Shown: positions 53,601 through 60,956 of the stretch, piece by piece
Layout of the letters: each line of letters starts with the position of its first letter
Numbering within the stretch: the stretch's first letter is position 1
Notes under the pieces: model-generated
Database searches by the model: none
Seen by the model: the letters and a program-made list of their open reading frames with translations, nothing else
What the model was told of the DNA's origin: nothing
Translations under genes and position numbers: made by a program
Origin: Luteitalea sp.
GTDB lineage: Bacteria > Acidobacteriota > Vicinamibacteria > Vicinamibacterales > Vicinamibacteraceae
Assembly (NCBI GenBank): GCA_009377605.1
Contig: WHTT01000001.1
Coordinates: 116,567 to 180,566, forward strand
DNA: 64,000 nt
Direction: 5' to 3'

Positions 53601-55175
53601 GCCCTGCCGGTCGTTGCCGTCCACGTCGGCGAAGAACGCTCCAATCAGGGCGACGTCGCCCGCGAAGGACAGGGCGACCGCCCCGCCGAACCAATCGCCC
53701 CGTGCCCAGTCGTCCGCGAGGAGCTTGGCCTGCTGGGTCCACGCCGAGCCGCTCCGCGTATAGACGTACGCTGCGCCACGGTTGGTGATGGGGTTCGCGC
53801 CGTCCTCGCGTGCGCCCACCAGGGCGATGTTTCCGTCGCCGGAGAGCGCGACCGCGTTGCCGAAGTGCGCTTGGAAGAAGCCGTCGTCTGCGACGAGCTT
53901 CGCCTGCTGACTCCAGTCTGGACCGCTGCCTGTGAAGACGTACGCCGCGCCCCGGTTCCTGAACGCCCTCTCGCCCCAGTCGGCCAGCCAGGCGCCTATC
54001 AGGGCCGTATCGCCCTCGAGGGCGACCGAGTAGCCGAAGCTATCGCCCTCCGCCCCGTCGCTCGCCGTCAGGACCGCCTGCTGGGTCCAGACGCCGGCGT
54101 TCCTCGTGAAGACGTAGGCCGCGCCCTGACGGTCGTTGCCGGCGACGGCGGCGTTGGGCGCTCCCACCACCGCGGCATCGCCCAGCAGCGCGACCGAGAT
54201 GCCAAACAAGATCCCCGTCCCGCCGTCCGGGGTGATCGCGGCCTCCTCGCTCCAGACCGTGCCGCTGCGGGTGAAGACGTACACCGTGTCTGCACGCGGT
54301 GCACCCACCAGGGCCGTGTCGCCCGAGACGGCGACGGATGTGCCCACCCCAGCGTCCGCCGGTCCACCCACCGTGAGCTTGGCCTGCTGCAGCCAGGGGT
54401 CGATGACGATGGGGTACACGGCCGCCTCGTCGTCCACCTCGATGCGCAGCGTGCGCCCGTCCAGCGCGAGCGAGGCGGGCAGCTCCCGTCCCTCGGCATC
54501 GACAGCGAAGAGGCCGCCGTAGCTGAGGCCGTCCTGCCAGGTCACGACGTTCGTCTCCCCGTCGAGCCTCGGCGTACCGGGGCCGGTCAGGGTCATCGCC
54601 AGGGTCAACGGGCCATCAGCCTGCGCCGGCCGCGCGTCGAGTGTGAAGCCCTGTTCGAGGCCCACCGGACCGTTGACGTACCACTCCGTGAGAGGACCAC
54701 GGACATACTCGACGCGGTTGGTAGCTGCCACTGGCGTTGCGGGTGTCACAGGCGCGAGCGTCTCGCCCACGCCGATGGTGGTCAGCGCCATGCCAATCGG
54801 CGCGGCGTCCCGGCGCTGGATGGTCACCCCGTCGCGCGTGAACACGGTCGTGATCTGGTGATCGTGGTTCGTCAGCGTGACGCTGCCGCTGGCGGTCTCG
54901 GCGTGATATTGCTCATCGTCACGTCCGAGCGCCGCCGAGATGCTCGCCTGGGCGGCGACCGGCAGGCTCTCCACCGATGTGGTGTTGGCCGGCGCCGCCG
55001 CGTCGGCCGGCGACGTCACGTCTTCGCGCGTGACGACGGGTTGGCTCCGGGACGTCTCGGGCCCGGGAGCCTTTGCTGGATCCGATGCGGCACCGGCAGC
55101 CTGGGGCATTGCCACGCAGGCCGCCAGGCACCAGAGGACCAGACGTGCTGGCAGCTGTGCTCTTCGCTTCATCAT
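50610..55175 (-). CDS. Secreted FG-GAP propeller protein with calcium-binding linker and four-module stalk
   Basis: 1521 residues from the ATG at 55175 (GGGGAGGAG upstream). Signal peptide: LVLWCLAACVAMPQAAGAAS. Residues about 260-1060 are about 14 integrin-like FG-GAP repeats of the type FGYSVALEGDTALIGAWLAD and GAAYVFTRSGSAWTQQAKL. A thrombospondin-3-like calcium linker (DCDGDGMSNEDELRYGLDP and DGDPDGDGISNIDEINAEVP) precedes a 430-residue stalk of four modules such as YFGEGATYVFDVFHVIENEN and PIVAERAMYLTGDGD. The stalk matches the proteins at 32980 and 60957. Probably a surface-displayed or released adhesin-like protein; ligand unknown. Confidence 0.88.
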   Translation of the reverse strand: MMKRRAQLPARLVLWCLAACVAMPQAAGAASDPAKAPGPETSRSQPVVTREDVTSPADAAAPANTTSVESLPVAAQASISAALGRDDEQYHAETASGSVTLTNHDHQITTVFTRDGVTIQRRDAAPIGMALTTIGVGETLAPVTPATPVAATNRVEYVRGPLTEWYVNGPVGLEQGFTLDARPAQADGPLTLAMTLTGPGTPRLDGETNVVTWQDGLSYGGLFAVDAEGRELPASLALDGRTLRIEVDDEAAVYPIVIDPWLQQAKLTVGGPADAGVGTSVAVSGDTALVGAPRADTVYVFTRSGTVWSEEAAITPDGGTGILFGISVALLGDAAVVGAPNAAVAGNDRQGAAYVFTRNAGVWTQQAVLTASDGAEGDSFGYSVALEGDTALIGAWLADWGERAFRNRGAAYVFTGSGPDWSQQAKLVADDGFFQAHFGNAVALSGDGNIALVGAREDGANPITNRGAAYVYTRSGSAWTQQAKLLADDWARGDWFGGAVALSFAGDVALIGAFFADVDGNDRQGAAYVFAGSGASWNQQAKLVADDGAPGHRFGSSVALSDDGETALVGARVSPDVPAIPGATYVFTGSDGAWTPQGKLLASDATQGDEFGFSVALDGDTALMGAPGADAAYVFTGSGAVWTEQAKLGPSGAPNAVFGVSVDLKGDTALVGASGQEAAYLFTRSGAVWTEVATLTADDGVQGDDFGFSVALSVSGNTALVGAWTADWGEQASTNRGAAYVFTLSDDGTWSQQAKLTADDGWFQAQFGFDVALSGDGNIALVGAHNDGANQNQNRGAAYVYGRSGETWSQQAKLLAEDGARGAFFGESVDLSLAGDIALIGAARANVGDNAQQGAAYIFTGSGTTWTQQAKLVADDGTPGARFGLSSALSDDGGTALLGAPLRGPNAPDLPGAAYVFTGGGADWTQQAKLLASDGTAGNDFGVGVDLSFDGDTAVVGASTAHGTGAAYLFSRSGEVWTEGSTLTADDGAAGDALGRSVAFSDGTALVGAPSADVGGNTDQGAAYVFVLEDEAADCDGDGMSNEDELRYGLDPCNATDEDGPDGDPDGDGISNIDEINAEVPSHPRGFYVQHFAEGAVGDFFQTDVGFFNASREEAANVLVTVIPEAGHPAASQWYTVEPLTRVTVDLEAALAGQSTGASTRIESDQPIAGLRQMLWDDTSYGSALESGQPEAANTWYFGEGATYVFDVFHVIENENSVDANVTITYLRGQDQGPPVIQEVVVPAYTRQTVWANAVPGLESVEISAVITSDAPIVAERAMYLTGDGDRGFEAGQMSAGATALSTTWNIAEGATHYFDTFLFFGNPNDQEATVTVTFQLPAGQTITKQYVVPAQAKRTILIDGQQDPFLEDTAFAASVSSTVPIIVERAMWWGPTSASWYEAHASLGTTETGTVFGIGEAQSGGEAEEDTYVLVSNASDTPAPVRFTLIYDDGTTEEKTLEVGGSSRLTALITTEFPASEGRRFSILVESVDQVPITVEVSRYQSTDGLFGNAGGTAHATKIQ

Positions 55176-55293
55176 GTCTCCTCCCCTCGCAGGCGTCCGC
55201 GGGACATGTGACATCCCGAGGTCTGCAGGTCGATGGCAAACAGGATGCGCGGCTGTCGGCGTGAAGGGAATGGAGAGAACTACCGTATTTGCG

Positions 55294-55332
55294 TAGGTAG
55301 TGCTGCCTATTTTGTATAGGTAGTATTACCTA
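55294..55332 (-). promoter_or_regulatory. Paired 16-bp palindromes upstream of the FG-GAP gene
   Basis: TAGGTAGTGCTGCCTA (55294-55309) and TAGGTAGTATTACCTA (55317-55332), again 23 bases apart and again preceded by the TACCGTATT block. The flanking bases, GAATGGAG followed by TACCGTATT, also match the 36257-36281 region. They lie about 120-160 bases upstream of the start at 55175. Matching spacing in two places strongly suggests a shared regulator. From here to 55538 no gene is visible. Confidence 0.72.
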
Positions 55333-55538
55333 TACTGGGTACTTTAACTCAGGCAGGTGAGCGGGGAGGCTGCGCGTGGAACCCGGGCACGGCGACGCTG
55401 CTGAAGGCGGCTTCCCTGGTGCCCATGTAGCGAAGCTCGGCCTCGAACCGCCGAGCCAAGCCGAACCCGCGGGGCGGACCTTCGCTACCAGTGAGGAGCG
55501 AGAAGCTTGCTGCTCACGACCGGTGGCTTGGCAGACGT

Positions 55539-55775
55539 CTAGGCAACTGCGATCTCCCAGCGGCGAACGCCGGGCACATCGATTTTCCGGCCCTTCGGCA
55601 CCGGCTTGCCGAGCTTCTCTTGGGCGGCGATGTAGGTTTCGATCGCGTCCCGCACATCCCGTTCGAGCTCATCCAGTGTGTCGCCGGATGCAAAGCAACC
55701 TGGGAGATCTACGACTTCAGCCCAATAGCCACCGCTTTCGTGATCTTCGTGAACGATGACCGAGTACGCTTGCAC
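55539..55775 (-). CDS. hicB: HicB-type antitoxin
   Basis: 78 residues from a GTG. AYSVIVHEDHESGGYWAEVV, DLPGCFASGDTLDELERDVR and AIETYIAAQEKLGKPVPKG are the conserved HicB partial RNase H-like fold. There is no C-terminal ribbon-helix-helix extension. The toxin gene hicA lies 14 bases upstream but is truncated, so hicB is now an orphan antitoxin. Confidence 0.92.
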   Translation of the reverse strand: MQAYSVIVHEDHESGGYWAEVVDLPGCFASGDTLDELERDVRDAIETYIAAQEKLGKPVPKGRKIDVPGVRRWEIAVA

Positions 55776-55788
55776 AGCTTTTACCTCG

Positions 55789-55925
55789 CTATAAGCATCG
55801 CAGAAATTGATCCAGCGTGAGACCGGCGGTCTTGATGACGCTGCTGAGGAGGCCGGGCTTCACCTTGCGCGGAATGACCACCGTATGGCCGTTCGGCATC
55901 TCCACCGCTCGGTGACTGCCCTTGC
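55789..55925 (-). pseudogene. hicA: N-terminally truncated HicA toxin
   Basis: The minus frame reads GKGSHRAVEMPNGHTVVIPR, then KVKPGLLSSVIKTAGL and TLDQFLRCL followed by a stop. The catalytic histidine of HicA (GSH motif) is present, but the first about 25 residues, including the start and first helix, are missing. The sequence beyond about 55925 belongs to the ATPase fragment on the other strand. Confidence 0.8.
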
Positions 55926-55935
55926 CAGCGTCCTT

Positions 55936-56391
55936 ATGCCCGCATGGTGGACCAACCGCCTCAAACGACTCGTCCGCGGACCCAAGCGGTACTTCGTCGA
56001 TTCATCACTCGCACTCGCGACGCTTAGGCTCGATGTCGCGGGGCTGATCGCAGACGCGGACATCGTCGCGCGCACGCTCGACACGTTCGTGGCTGGCCAA
56101 TTGAGGGCGGCGCTTGCCCGAAGCGCATCCTCGCCCAGGCTCTACCACCTGCGCCAAGAACAGGGCCGACGCGAGATCGACATCATGGTCGAGTACGGCG
56201 GCCAACGTGTGTTCAGCTTCGAAGTCAAGGCCACCAGCGCGCCGACGCGCCACGATGCGCGACACCTTGCATGGCTACGGGACGAGCTCGGCGATCGCTT
56301 CCTTGGTGGCGCCGTGCTCCATACAGGTCCCAGAGCCTTCATCCTCGACCACAACATCATTGCCGCCCCGATCGCGAACCTCTGGAGTTGA
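55936..56391 (+). pseudogene. C-terminal (DUF4143) fragment of an AAA ATPase
   Basis: About 151 residues: WTNRLKRLVRGPKRYFVDSS, LRLDVAGLIADADIV, LYHLRQEQGRREIDIMVEYG and VFSFEVKATSAPTRHDARHL are the C-terminal DUF4143 domain of the large AAA_14 ATPase family. The N-terminal Walker ATPase half (about 250 residues) is missing. It abuts the truncated hicA head to head at about 55925-55936, marking one deletion junction. Its last 35 bases overlap the YVTN gene end. Confidence 0.85.
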
Positions 56392-57415
56392 CGGCCCAGG
56401 CAAGGCCGTCGGCGCCTTCGGCCGCGTCGATGAGCGTCTCGACCTTCCAGTCGGAGGTGCGGATCGCCGCCACCTTCTGGCTGCGGTCGCAGGAGACGTA
56501 CACCATCTTGTCGTCGGGCCGGATGACCGGCTCCTGCGGTGCCGCTGGAACATCGATCGTGTGCGCGACCTCGAAGGTCTTCGGGTCGACGACCGCGACC
56601 TGGTTCGCGCGGGGCAGGGCGACGACGAGCCAGCGGCCATCGTGGGTGGGAGCGGCGCCGAAGCCGATGGCTGGTAGCGGAATCCATCGCGCGATCTCGT
56701 TGGTCGCCGCGTCGATCATTGCCAGTTGCGGCTTCGTCTGATCGGCGGTGAAAACGAACTTGTCGTCCGGCGAGATCGTGACGCGCTGCGTGATCTTGGC
56801 AATGGGGATGATTGCCAGCGTCTTGCGCTGCTCCAGATCCAGTACCGAAACGGTGCCAGGGCCGACGTTCGCCGTGTAGCCGCGGCGGCCGTCGTGGGAG
56901 ATTGCGAGCATGTGCGATTCCTCCTGACCGGTCGGCACGGAGCCGACGATTTGGAGGCTCTTCGGATCAATGATCGTCACGCTCTGGTCCAGCTCGGTCG
57001 TGACGTAGAGGAAGCCGTCCTTTGGATTGAACACCGGATCATGCGGGCGGACGCCCTTGCCGAAGTCGACGTCGCCGATGATCTTTCGGGCGGCAACGTC
57101 GATGACGACCAGGTTTCGTCCGTCGGTGCCGGCGCGGCCCACGCCGGAGTCGCCATAGATGGGGACGTAGGCCGTCTTGCCATCCGGCGAGGCCGCCACC
57201 TCGTGACCGGTCACGCCGTTCTCGGCGACCAGCCCGACCTCTGTGTTGGTGGCTGGGTCGATGATGCTCAAGGCGCGTGCGCCCTTGTTGGCGACGAGCA
57301 GGTACCCATCCGCCTTGTCCGCCGCCGGGGCGCTCCACCCGATCGACACGCCGGTGGTGAGCGCCGCCAGCACAGCAACACCCAGAACGAGCAGGCCTAC
57401 CTGTAAAGGTTTCAT
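56357..57415 (-). CDS. Secreted YVTN-type beta-propeller protein
   Basis: 352 residues. The N-terminal signal or anchor is LQVGLLVLGVAVLAALTTGV. Seven blades of the YVTN/YncE kind follow, for example YLLVANKGARALSIIDPATN, VVIDVAARKIIGDVDFGKGV and MVYVSCDRSQKVAAIR. Blade edges contain no enzyme motif. Such proteins are periplasmic or extracellular binding scaffolds. The last six residues lie in the overlap with the ATPase fragment, so the natural C-terminus may have been slightly changed. Confidence 0.85.
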   Translation of the reverse strand: MKPLQVGLLVLGVAVLAALTTGVSIGWSAPAADKADGYLLVANKGARALSIIDPATNTEVGLVAENGVTGHEVAASPDGKTAYVPIYGDSGVGRAGTDGRNLVVIDVAARKIIGDVDFGKGVRPHDPVFNPKDGFLYVTTELDQSVTIIDPKSLQIVGSVPTGQEESHMLAISHDGRRGYTANVGPGTVSVLDLEQRKTLAIIPIAKITQRVTISPDDKFVFTADQTKPQLAMIDAATNEIARWIPLPAIGFGAAPTHDGRWLVVALPRANQVAVVDPKTFEVAHTIDVPAAPQEPVIRPDDKMVYVSCDRSQKVAAIRTSDWKVETLIDAAEGADGLAWAVNSRGSRSGRQ

Positions 57416-57509
57416 GAGTCAGCAATTCTACCTTAGCGAAGCATTTTGTTGTGGCGCCGCTCATCGCAGAGGAGCAAGATCTGGAAACAACGGGCATCGG
57501 CAGAGAACG

Positions 57510-57614
57510 GTTGATGACCAAACCGAGCACCACCGACCGTAGACTCTGTCCAAGGACGAGTTGCAAGATTCGTCGCTGATGAGCGCCGAGCGCGATTCGC
57601 ACGCCCATCTCGTG
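57510..57614 (-). pseudogene. Internal fragment of an ADOP-type permease
   Basis: The minus frame reads HEMGVRIALGAHQRRILQLV followed by LGQSLRSVVLGLVIN. This is the conserved start of an FtsX domain (E-M-G-x-R-x-A-L-G-A) as in acidobacterial duplicated permeases. The sequence is unrelated on both sides. The rest of 57416-57760 holds no gene I can support. Confidence 0.7.
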
Positions 57615-57760
57615 ACCATGGAGGCCGATCGGCCGAATGCTGGCCTCACGTCACACGCAGATCAAGGCTGGCTAGCGGTCGTCGGGCGCGGGACCAGCCT
57701 TGTCGCATCATGGCTCGACCGACCCTTGTCGAGATTCTCGCGATTGAGCGTCGCCGGCTC

Positions 57761-58165
57761 TCACTGCATTGGTACGGTGGTTGGCGCGCCTTCGTCTTTG
57801 ACGAAGAAGACAAGAATTCGCGCCCGCTCGGTCTCGCTGGCGTTGCGCGAGACAGAGTGAATGTCGCTGGGCGATTCGTAGAATGTTTGCCCCTCGGTCA
57901 ACGTCACTGGCTCCCCGCCCGCCACCTGCATGACCACGGAGCCCTCGAGCACGTATACGAACGTGTTCGCGTTGTGCCGGTGGGCGTCCGAGCTCACTCC
58001 CGGCGCGTATTCGACGGTGAGCATCACGGCCTCCTTGCCGTCGATGCCAACTAACGGCTTCGTGAGGAGGGGCGTCACTTTCGTGGATTCCGCGGATGGT
58101 TGTGCATCTACGCCACCCAGGGCGGCGAGTGATAAAACGAGCGCGGTCATTCCCAGTCTGAACAT
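57761..58165 (-). CDS. Secreted single-domain cupin
   Basis: 134 residues with a signal peptide (GMTALVLSLAALGGVDAQ). The cupin core is VEYAPGVSSDAHRHNANTFV, YVLEGSVVMQVAGGEPVTL, EGQTFYESPSDIHSVSRNAS and ARILVFFV. Two metal-type histidines are in HRH and one in DIHS, while the usual glutamate is replaced. Such small periplasmic cupins have unknown substrates. No co-directional neighbour suggests a pathway. Confidence 0.88.
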   Translation of the reverse strand: MFRLGMTALVLSLAALGGVDAQPSAESTKVTPLLTKPLVGIDGKEAVMLTVEYAPGVSSDAHRHNANTFVYVLEGSVVMQVAGGEPVTLTEGQTFYESPSDIHSVSRNASETERARILVFFVKDEGAPTTVPMQ

Positions 58166-58868
58166 GCGTGTTCTCCTCTTGTGCGGATCTCACTTCCGCC
58201 AGGCTGCCAGGCTCAGCGTCGCCGGCACCACGGCGAAAGGCTATCGCGAAGGTGTTCCTACCCTTTCGTGGCGCAGGGGCTCTCACGCACCATGGTATCC
58301 GTGAAGTGACAGAAGGAGGACGCTGTGGGCTGAGCGCCTGCGCGGCGTCGACAACGAGTGCGCCTGCCCTTCTGTCTAAGATCCAGGAATGTTGCCACGG
58401 ACCATCTTTGGCAGCGACGACGATGAGCCAGCAGGGCAAATGACGTTGAACGGGCGTGCGGCAATGTCCTATGGTTTGGTATGGTCGGTCGTTTCGTGGA
58501 CGTCATTGGCGTGTTGAATACTCGACCGATTGCGCGCGGCTGCGGGACGTTCACCGCGGGGAATCAAGCCGTGGCAAACCGAGCCATAGCACCGCCACAG
58601 CACGAATCTGGATGCGTTCGCAAAGGGTGTGCATGCGCGAGTTCCTCGGATGGGCCTATTGGACGACGATCGGATATCCTGCTTGTATTAGCTCGTCAAA
58701 TAAAGATGACGATCCTGGACACCGAAGCCGCGCCGCCGCCCGCTTGTATTGGGCGAGGAACGAGTACGTGGCAGGCACCGCGCGCGGCGCGACCCAGCCA
58801 CGAATCCAGAGTGGCGACTTCGAGTCCATTTCTGTACCAAATGAGTTCGGCCGATGTTATGTCGCATG

Positions 58869-58900
58869 CGCATCAACTCGTGCCGGAACGAGTTGATGCG
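58869..58900. repeat. Hairpin related to repeat C
   Basis: CGCATCAACTCGT (58869-58881) is perfectly complementary to ACGAGTTGATGCG (58888-58900) around GCCGGA. The left arm and loop match the CATCAACTCGTGCCGG core of repeat C copies at 36503 and 38050, so this looks like a partial third copy in which the palindrome is longer. Confidence 0.7.
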
Positions 58901-58990
58901 TACATGGCATACGACACGTCAGAGCTATGCCGCACGCAGATGATAATCTGAAGGCCGCCCAGTCGCTCGAGAGGGGGCTCCGCCCGCCAC

Positions 58991-59013
58991 GGGTGAAGAC
59001 GATGTCTTCACCC
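58991..59013 (-). terminator. Hairpin after the permease remnant
   Basis: GGGTGAAGAC (58991-59000) pairs with GTCTTCACCC (59004-59013) around GAT. On the minus strand it lies 18 bases past the stop of the permease remnant at 59031, the position of a transcription terminator. No T-tract follows. Confidence 0.5.
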
Positions 59014-59030
59014 GCTTTGCGCCGGCCGAG

Positions 59031-59096
59031 TTAGTCGGTTCTCAGTACCACGTTCGGATCCAGCCGCGATGCACGCCACGCCGGCAGCCAAGCATC
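59031..59096 (-). pseudogene. C-terminal remnant of an ADOP-type permease
   Basis: The minus frame reads DAWLPAWRASRLDPNVVLRT, then D and TAA. This is the typical end of acidobacterial duplicated permeases (A-W-L-P-A-x-R-A-S-R-x-D-P). Only 21 codons remain. Confidence 0.7.
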
Positions 59097-59253
59097 AGAC
59101 GGTTAGCCCGCTATGTGCATCGCGGGCACAGCGTCGCATGGGGCGAGCCCAACGATTTGGCAGAGAGTTCGGTACATCGCCCGTCGACAGTCGTGCTGTG
59201 AAAGCATCGCGAGCTCCGACGACCCGTCGCCCGAGACGCGCCGCACGGCCAAC

Positions 59254-60156
59254 CTACGTTCTGCGTTTTCCGCGACGCCGGCCGTGTTCGCCGGCAACGT
59301 ACGCGGACGGCGTGCGGCCCGTCATGGCCTTGAAGTCGCGGATGAAGTGGGCCTGATCGAAATAGCCGAGATCGAGCGCGAGCAGTGCCCAGTCGACCGG
59401 GCGGTCTTCCGCGAGGCGTTCGACCACCTCGTGCAGGCGGTAGCGGTTGATGACCCACTTCGGGCCCACGCCGACGTACTCGTTGAAGAGGCGCTGCAGC
59501 GTGCGCATCTGTAGACCGTGGCGCTCGAGGATCTGTTCGACGCGCGTTACGCTGCGATCCTCGGCGATCTCGTCGACGATGGCGCCAACGCGCTCCACCT
59601 CGGGGTCTGCCGGCGGCCGGTGTGCGTCGAGGAAGCGTTCCGCGGCGGCGACCATCGCTGTCTCGTCCGGCGATGCTCCTGACACGTCTGCTTGCAGAGC
59701 GTCGGCCGCCTCATGGAAGAGCAGCCGCGGCGGTATGGTGCGGTCGCGCAAGCTCGAGACCGGCCGCCGCAGGAACGGATGAAACCCGCCGGGGCGGAAC
59801 TTGACGCCGAACACGCCACCTCGATCTTCCAGCACGCGCGTGAAGCGGCCGGTCTGCACGCCGTAGATGCGTGACTCTCCGGGCGCCAGGGTCAAATGTA
59901 CGTTCGGGTGGGGAAGCGTCTCCCGCAGCTGCGGCGGGAAGCCGCGCAGGTCCCAGCGCACGATCCAGAAGTGCTGCACGAAGCCGGCCAGCCCGGATGC
60001 CGGCGCGATGCGCGCGTGATGGAACTCGCCGCCCGGCGCCGGCGCATGCCGCAGGATGCCGCGCGCCTTGCCCACTTCCCGTCCGATCGGCGGCCCCGGC
60101 GGCGGCCCAGCCGGTGGACTAGCGGCCGCTGTCGCGTTTTTCCAATCCTTCGTCAT
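59254..60156 (-). CDS. AraC-family transcriptional regulator with DUF6597-like N-terminus
   Basis: 300 residues. The N-terminal half (LAGFVQHFWIVRWDLRG, LPHPNVHLTLAPGESRIYGV and GGVFGVKFRPGGFHPFLRRP) is the sensor-like domain common in soil-bacterial AraC regulators. The C-terminal domain has the two AraC helix-turn-helices: RVEQILERHGLQMRTLQRLF and LLALDLGYFDQAHFIRDFKA followed by MTGRTPSAY. It is divergent from a DUF3224 gene 47 bases away, its most likely target. Confidence 0.92.
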   Translation of the reverse strand: MTKDWKNATAAASPPAGPPPGPPIGREVGKARGILRHAPAPGGEFHHARIAPASGLAGFVQHFWIVRWDLRGFPPQLRETLPHPNVHLTLAPGESRIYGVQTGRFTRVLEDRGGVFGVKFRPGGFHPFLRRPVSSLRDRTIPPRLLFHEAADALQADVSGASPDETAMVAAAERFLDAHRPPADPEVERVGAIVDEIAEDRSVTRVEQILERHGLQMRTLQRLFNEYVGVGPKWVINRYRLHEVVERLAEDRPVDWALLALDLGYFDQAHFIRDFKAMTGRTPSAYVAGEHGRRRGKRRT

Positions 60157-60203
60157 GGCAGTCGTGCAATCCTACTTGCTCATCGTTACGTTGCGACCAC
60201 ACC

Positions 60204-60692
60204 ATGAAACCAACTGCTTTCCTGTCCGGCCTGGTGCTCTGGGCCGCGCTTGTGACACCCTTTCTTGCATCCACCACAGATCAGAGCGAGCGTCCTGTCA
60301 TGCAAGCGAATGGAACCTTCGACGTCAAGATCACGCCGCAGCAAGCCGACAACCCCGACGCCCAGGCGGCCAACGTCAGCCGCCTGTCGCTGAACAAGCA
60401 GTATCACGGAATCCTGGAGGCGGCCGGCCATGGCGAAATGCTGGCCTTCGGCGACGGCACCCAATCGGGCGCCTACGTGGCGGTTGAGAAGGTAAGCGGT
60501 ACCTTGCAGGGGCGCGAGGGCAGCTTCGCGCTCGTGCATAGGGCCGTGATGAGAAGCGGCGTGCCCGAGGGGTGGTCGGTGACAGTGATCCCGGATTCTG
60601 GGACGGGCGAGCTGGCGGGTCTCGAGGGCTCGATGACCATCATCCTTGCCGACGGGAAGCACTCCTACGAGTTCAGCTACACGCTGCCCTGA
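60204..60692 (+). CDS. Secreted DUF3224 family protein
   Basis: 162 residues. The N-terminus (FLSGLVLWAALVTPFLAS) is a signal peptide. ANGTFDVKITPQQADNP, LSLNKQYHGILEAAGHGEML, YVAVEKVSGTLQGREGSFAL and GSMTIILADGKHSYEFSYTL are the DUF3224 beta-barrel pattern. The biological role is unknown. Most relatives I know of are cytosolic, so the signal peptide is a mild oddity. Divergently paired with the AraC regulator. Confidence 0.87.
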   Translation: MKPTAFLSGLVLWAALVTPFLASTTDQSERPVMQANGTFDVKITPQQADNPDAQAANVSRLSLNKQYHGILEAAGHGEMLAFGDGTQSGAYVAVEKVSGTLQGREGSFALVHRAVMRSGVPEGWSVTVIPDSGTGELAGLEGSMTIILADGKHSYEFSYTLP

Positions 60693-60742
60693 ACGCGCCC
60701 GTCACCCCCGCGCGCCGGAGCCTTCTGGCTATTTGACAATAG

Positions 60743-60842
60743 AACCCTTGAGAACCCGAAACTTGACGCATTTGGGTCAAGTTTCGGGGCTCACAAGTGA
60801 GCGTCGTGGGGCGCGCCCGAAGGCCGCGGCCCGCTAGAACTG
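60743..60842 (+). repeat. Interspersed palindromic element A, copy 3
   Basis: Nearly identical to the reverse complement of 5225-5322. The 13-bp stem is 60755-60767 with 60776-60788 (CCCGAAACTTGAC), then a linker TGAGCGTCG and a second hairpin ending GGCCCGCTAGAAC. It lies between the DUF3224 gene and the 3' end of the LamG surface protein gene. The rest of 60843-60956 holds no gene. Confidence 0.93.
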
Positions 60843-60956
60843 CACGTCGTGTTCCGTCCTCGCCGTTGCTATTGACGGCGCCCCGCGGGGCGGCGCGGCC
60901 GGCCGCCGCGCTCGCCCCAGGGCTCGTGCTTCGATGCGCCCTCTCTCGAGGTGGGC

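Larger units (their letters stand above)
58166..59030. other. Region without a supportable gene
   Basis: Several open frames exist on both strands, but all have arginine-, serine- and proline-rich composition without domain motifs, ribosome sites or signal peptides. Two hairpins (58869-58900 and 58991-59013) are the only structured features. I regard this as decayed or repeat-derived sequence. Confidence 0.5.

Noticed and set aside
53355..55211. 618-codon plus-strand open frame
   Set aside because: Antisense to the FG-GAP repeats; repetitive low-complexity composition and no ribosome site or recognisable fold.
58456..58951. Two overlapping plus-strand frames of about 150 codons
   Set aside because: No domain motif, no ribosome site, composition typical of chance open frames in GC-rich DNA, and they contain the repeat C hairpin.
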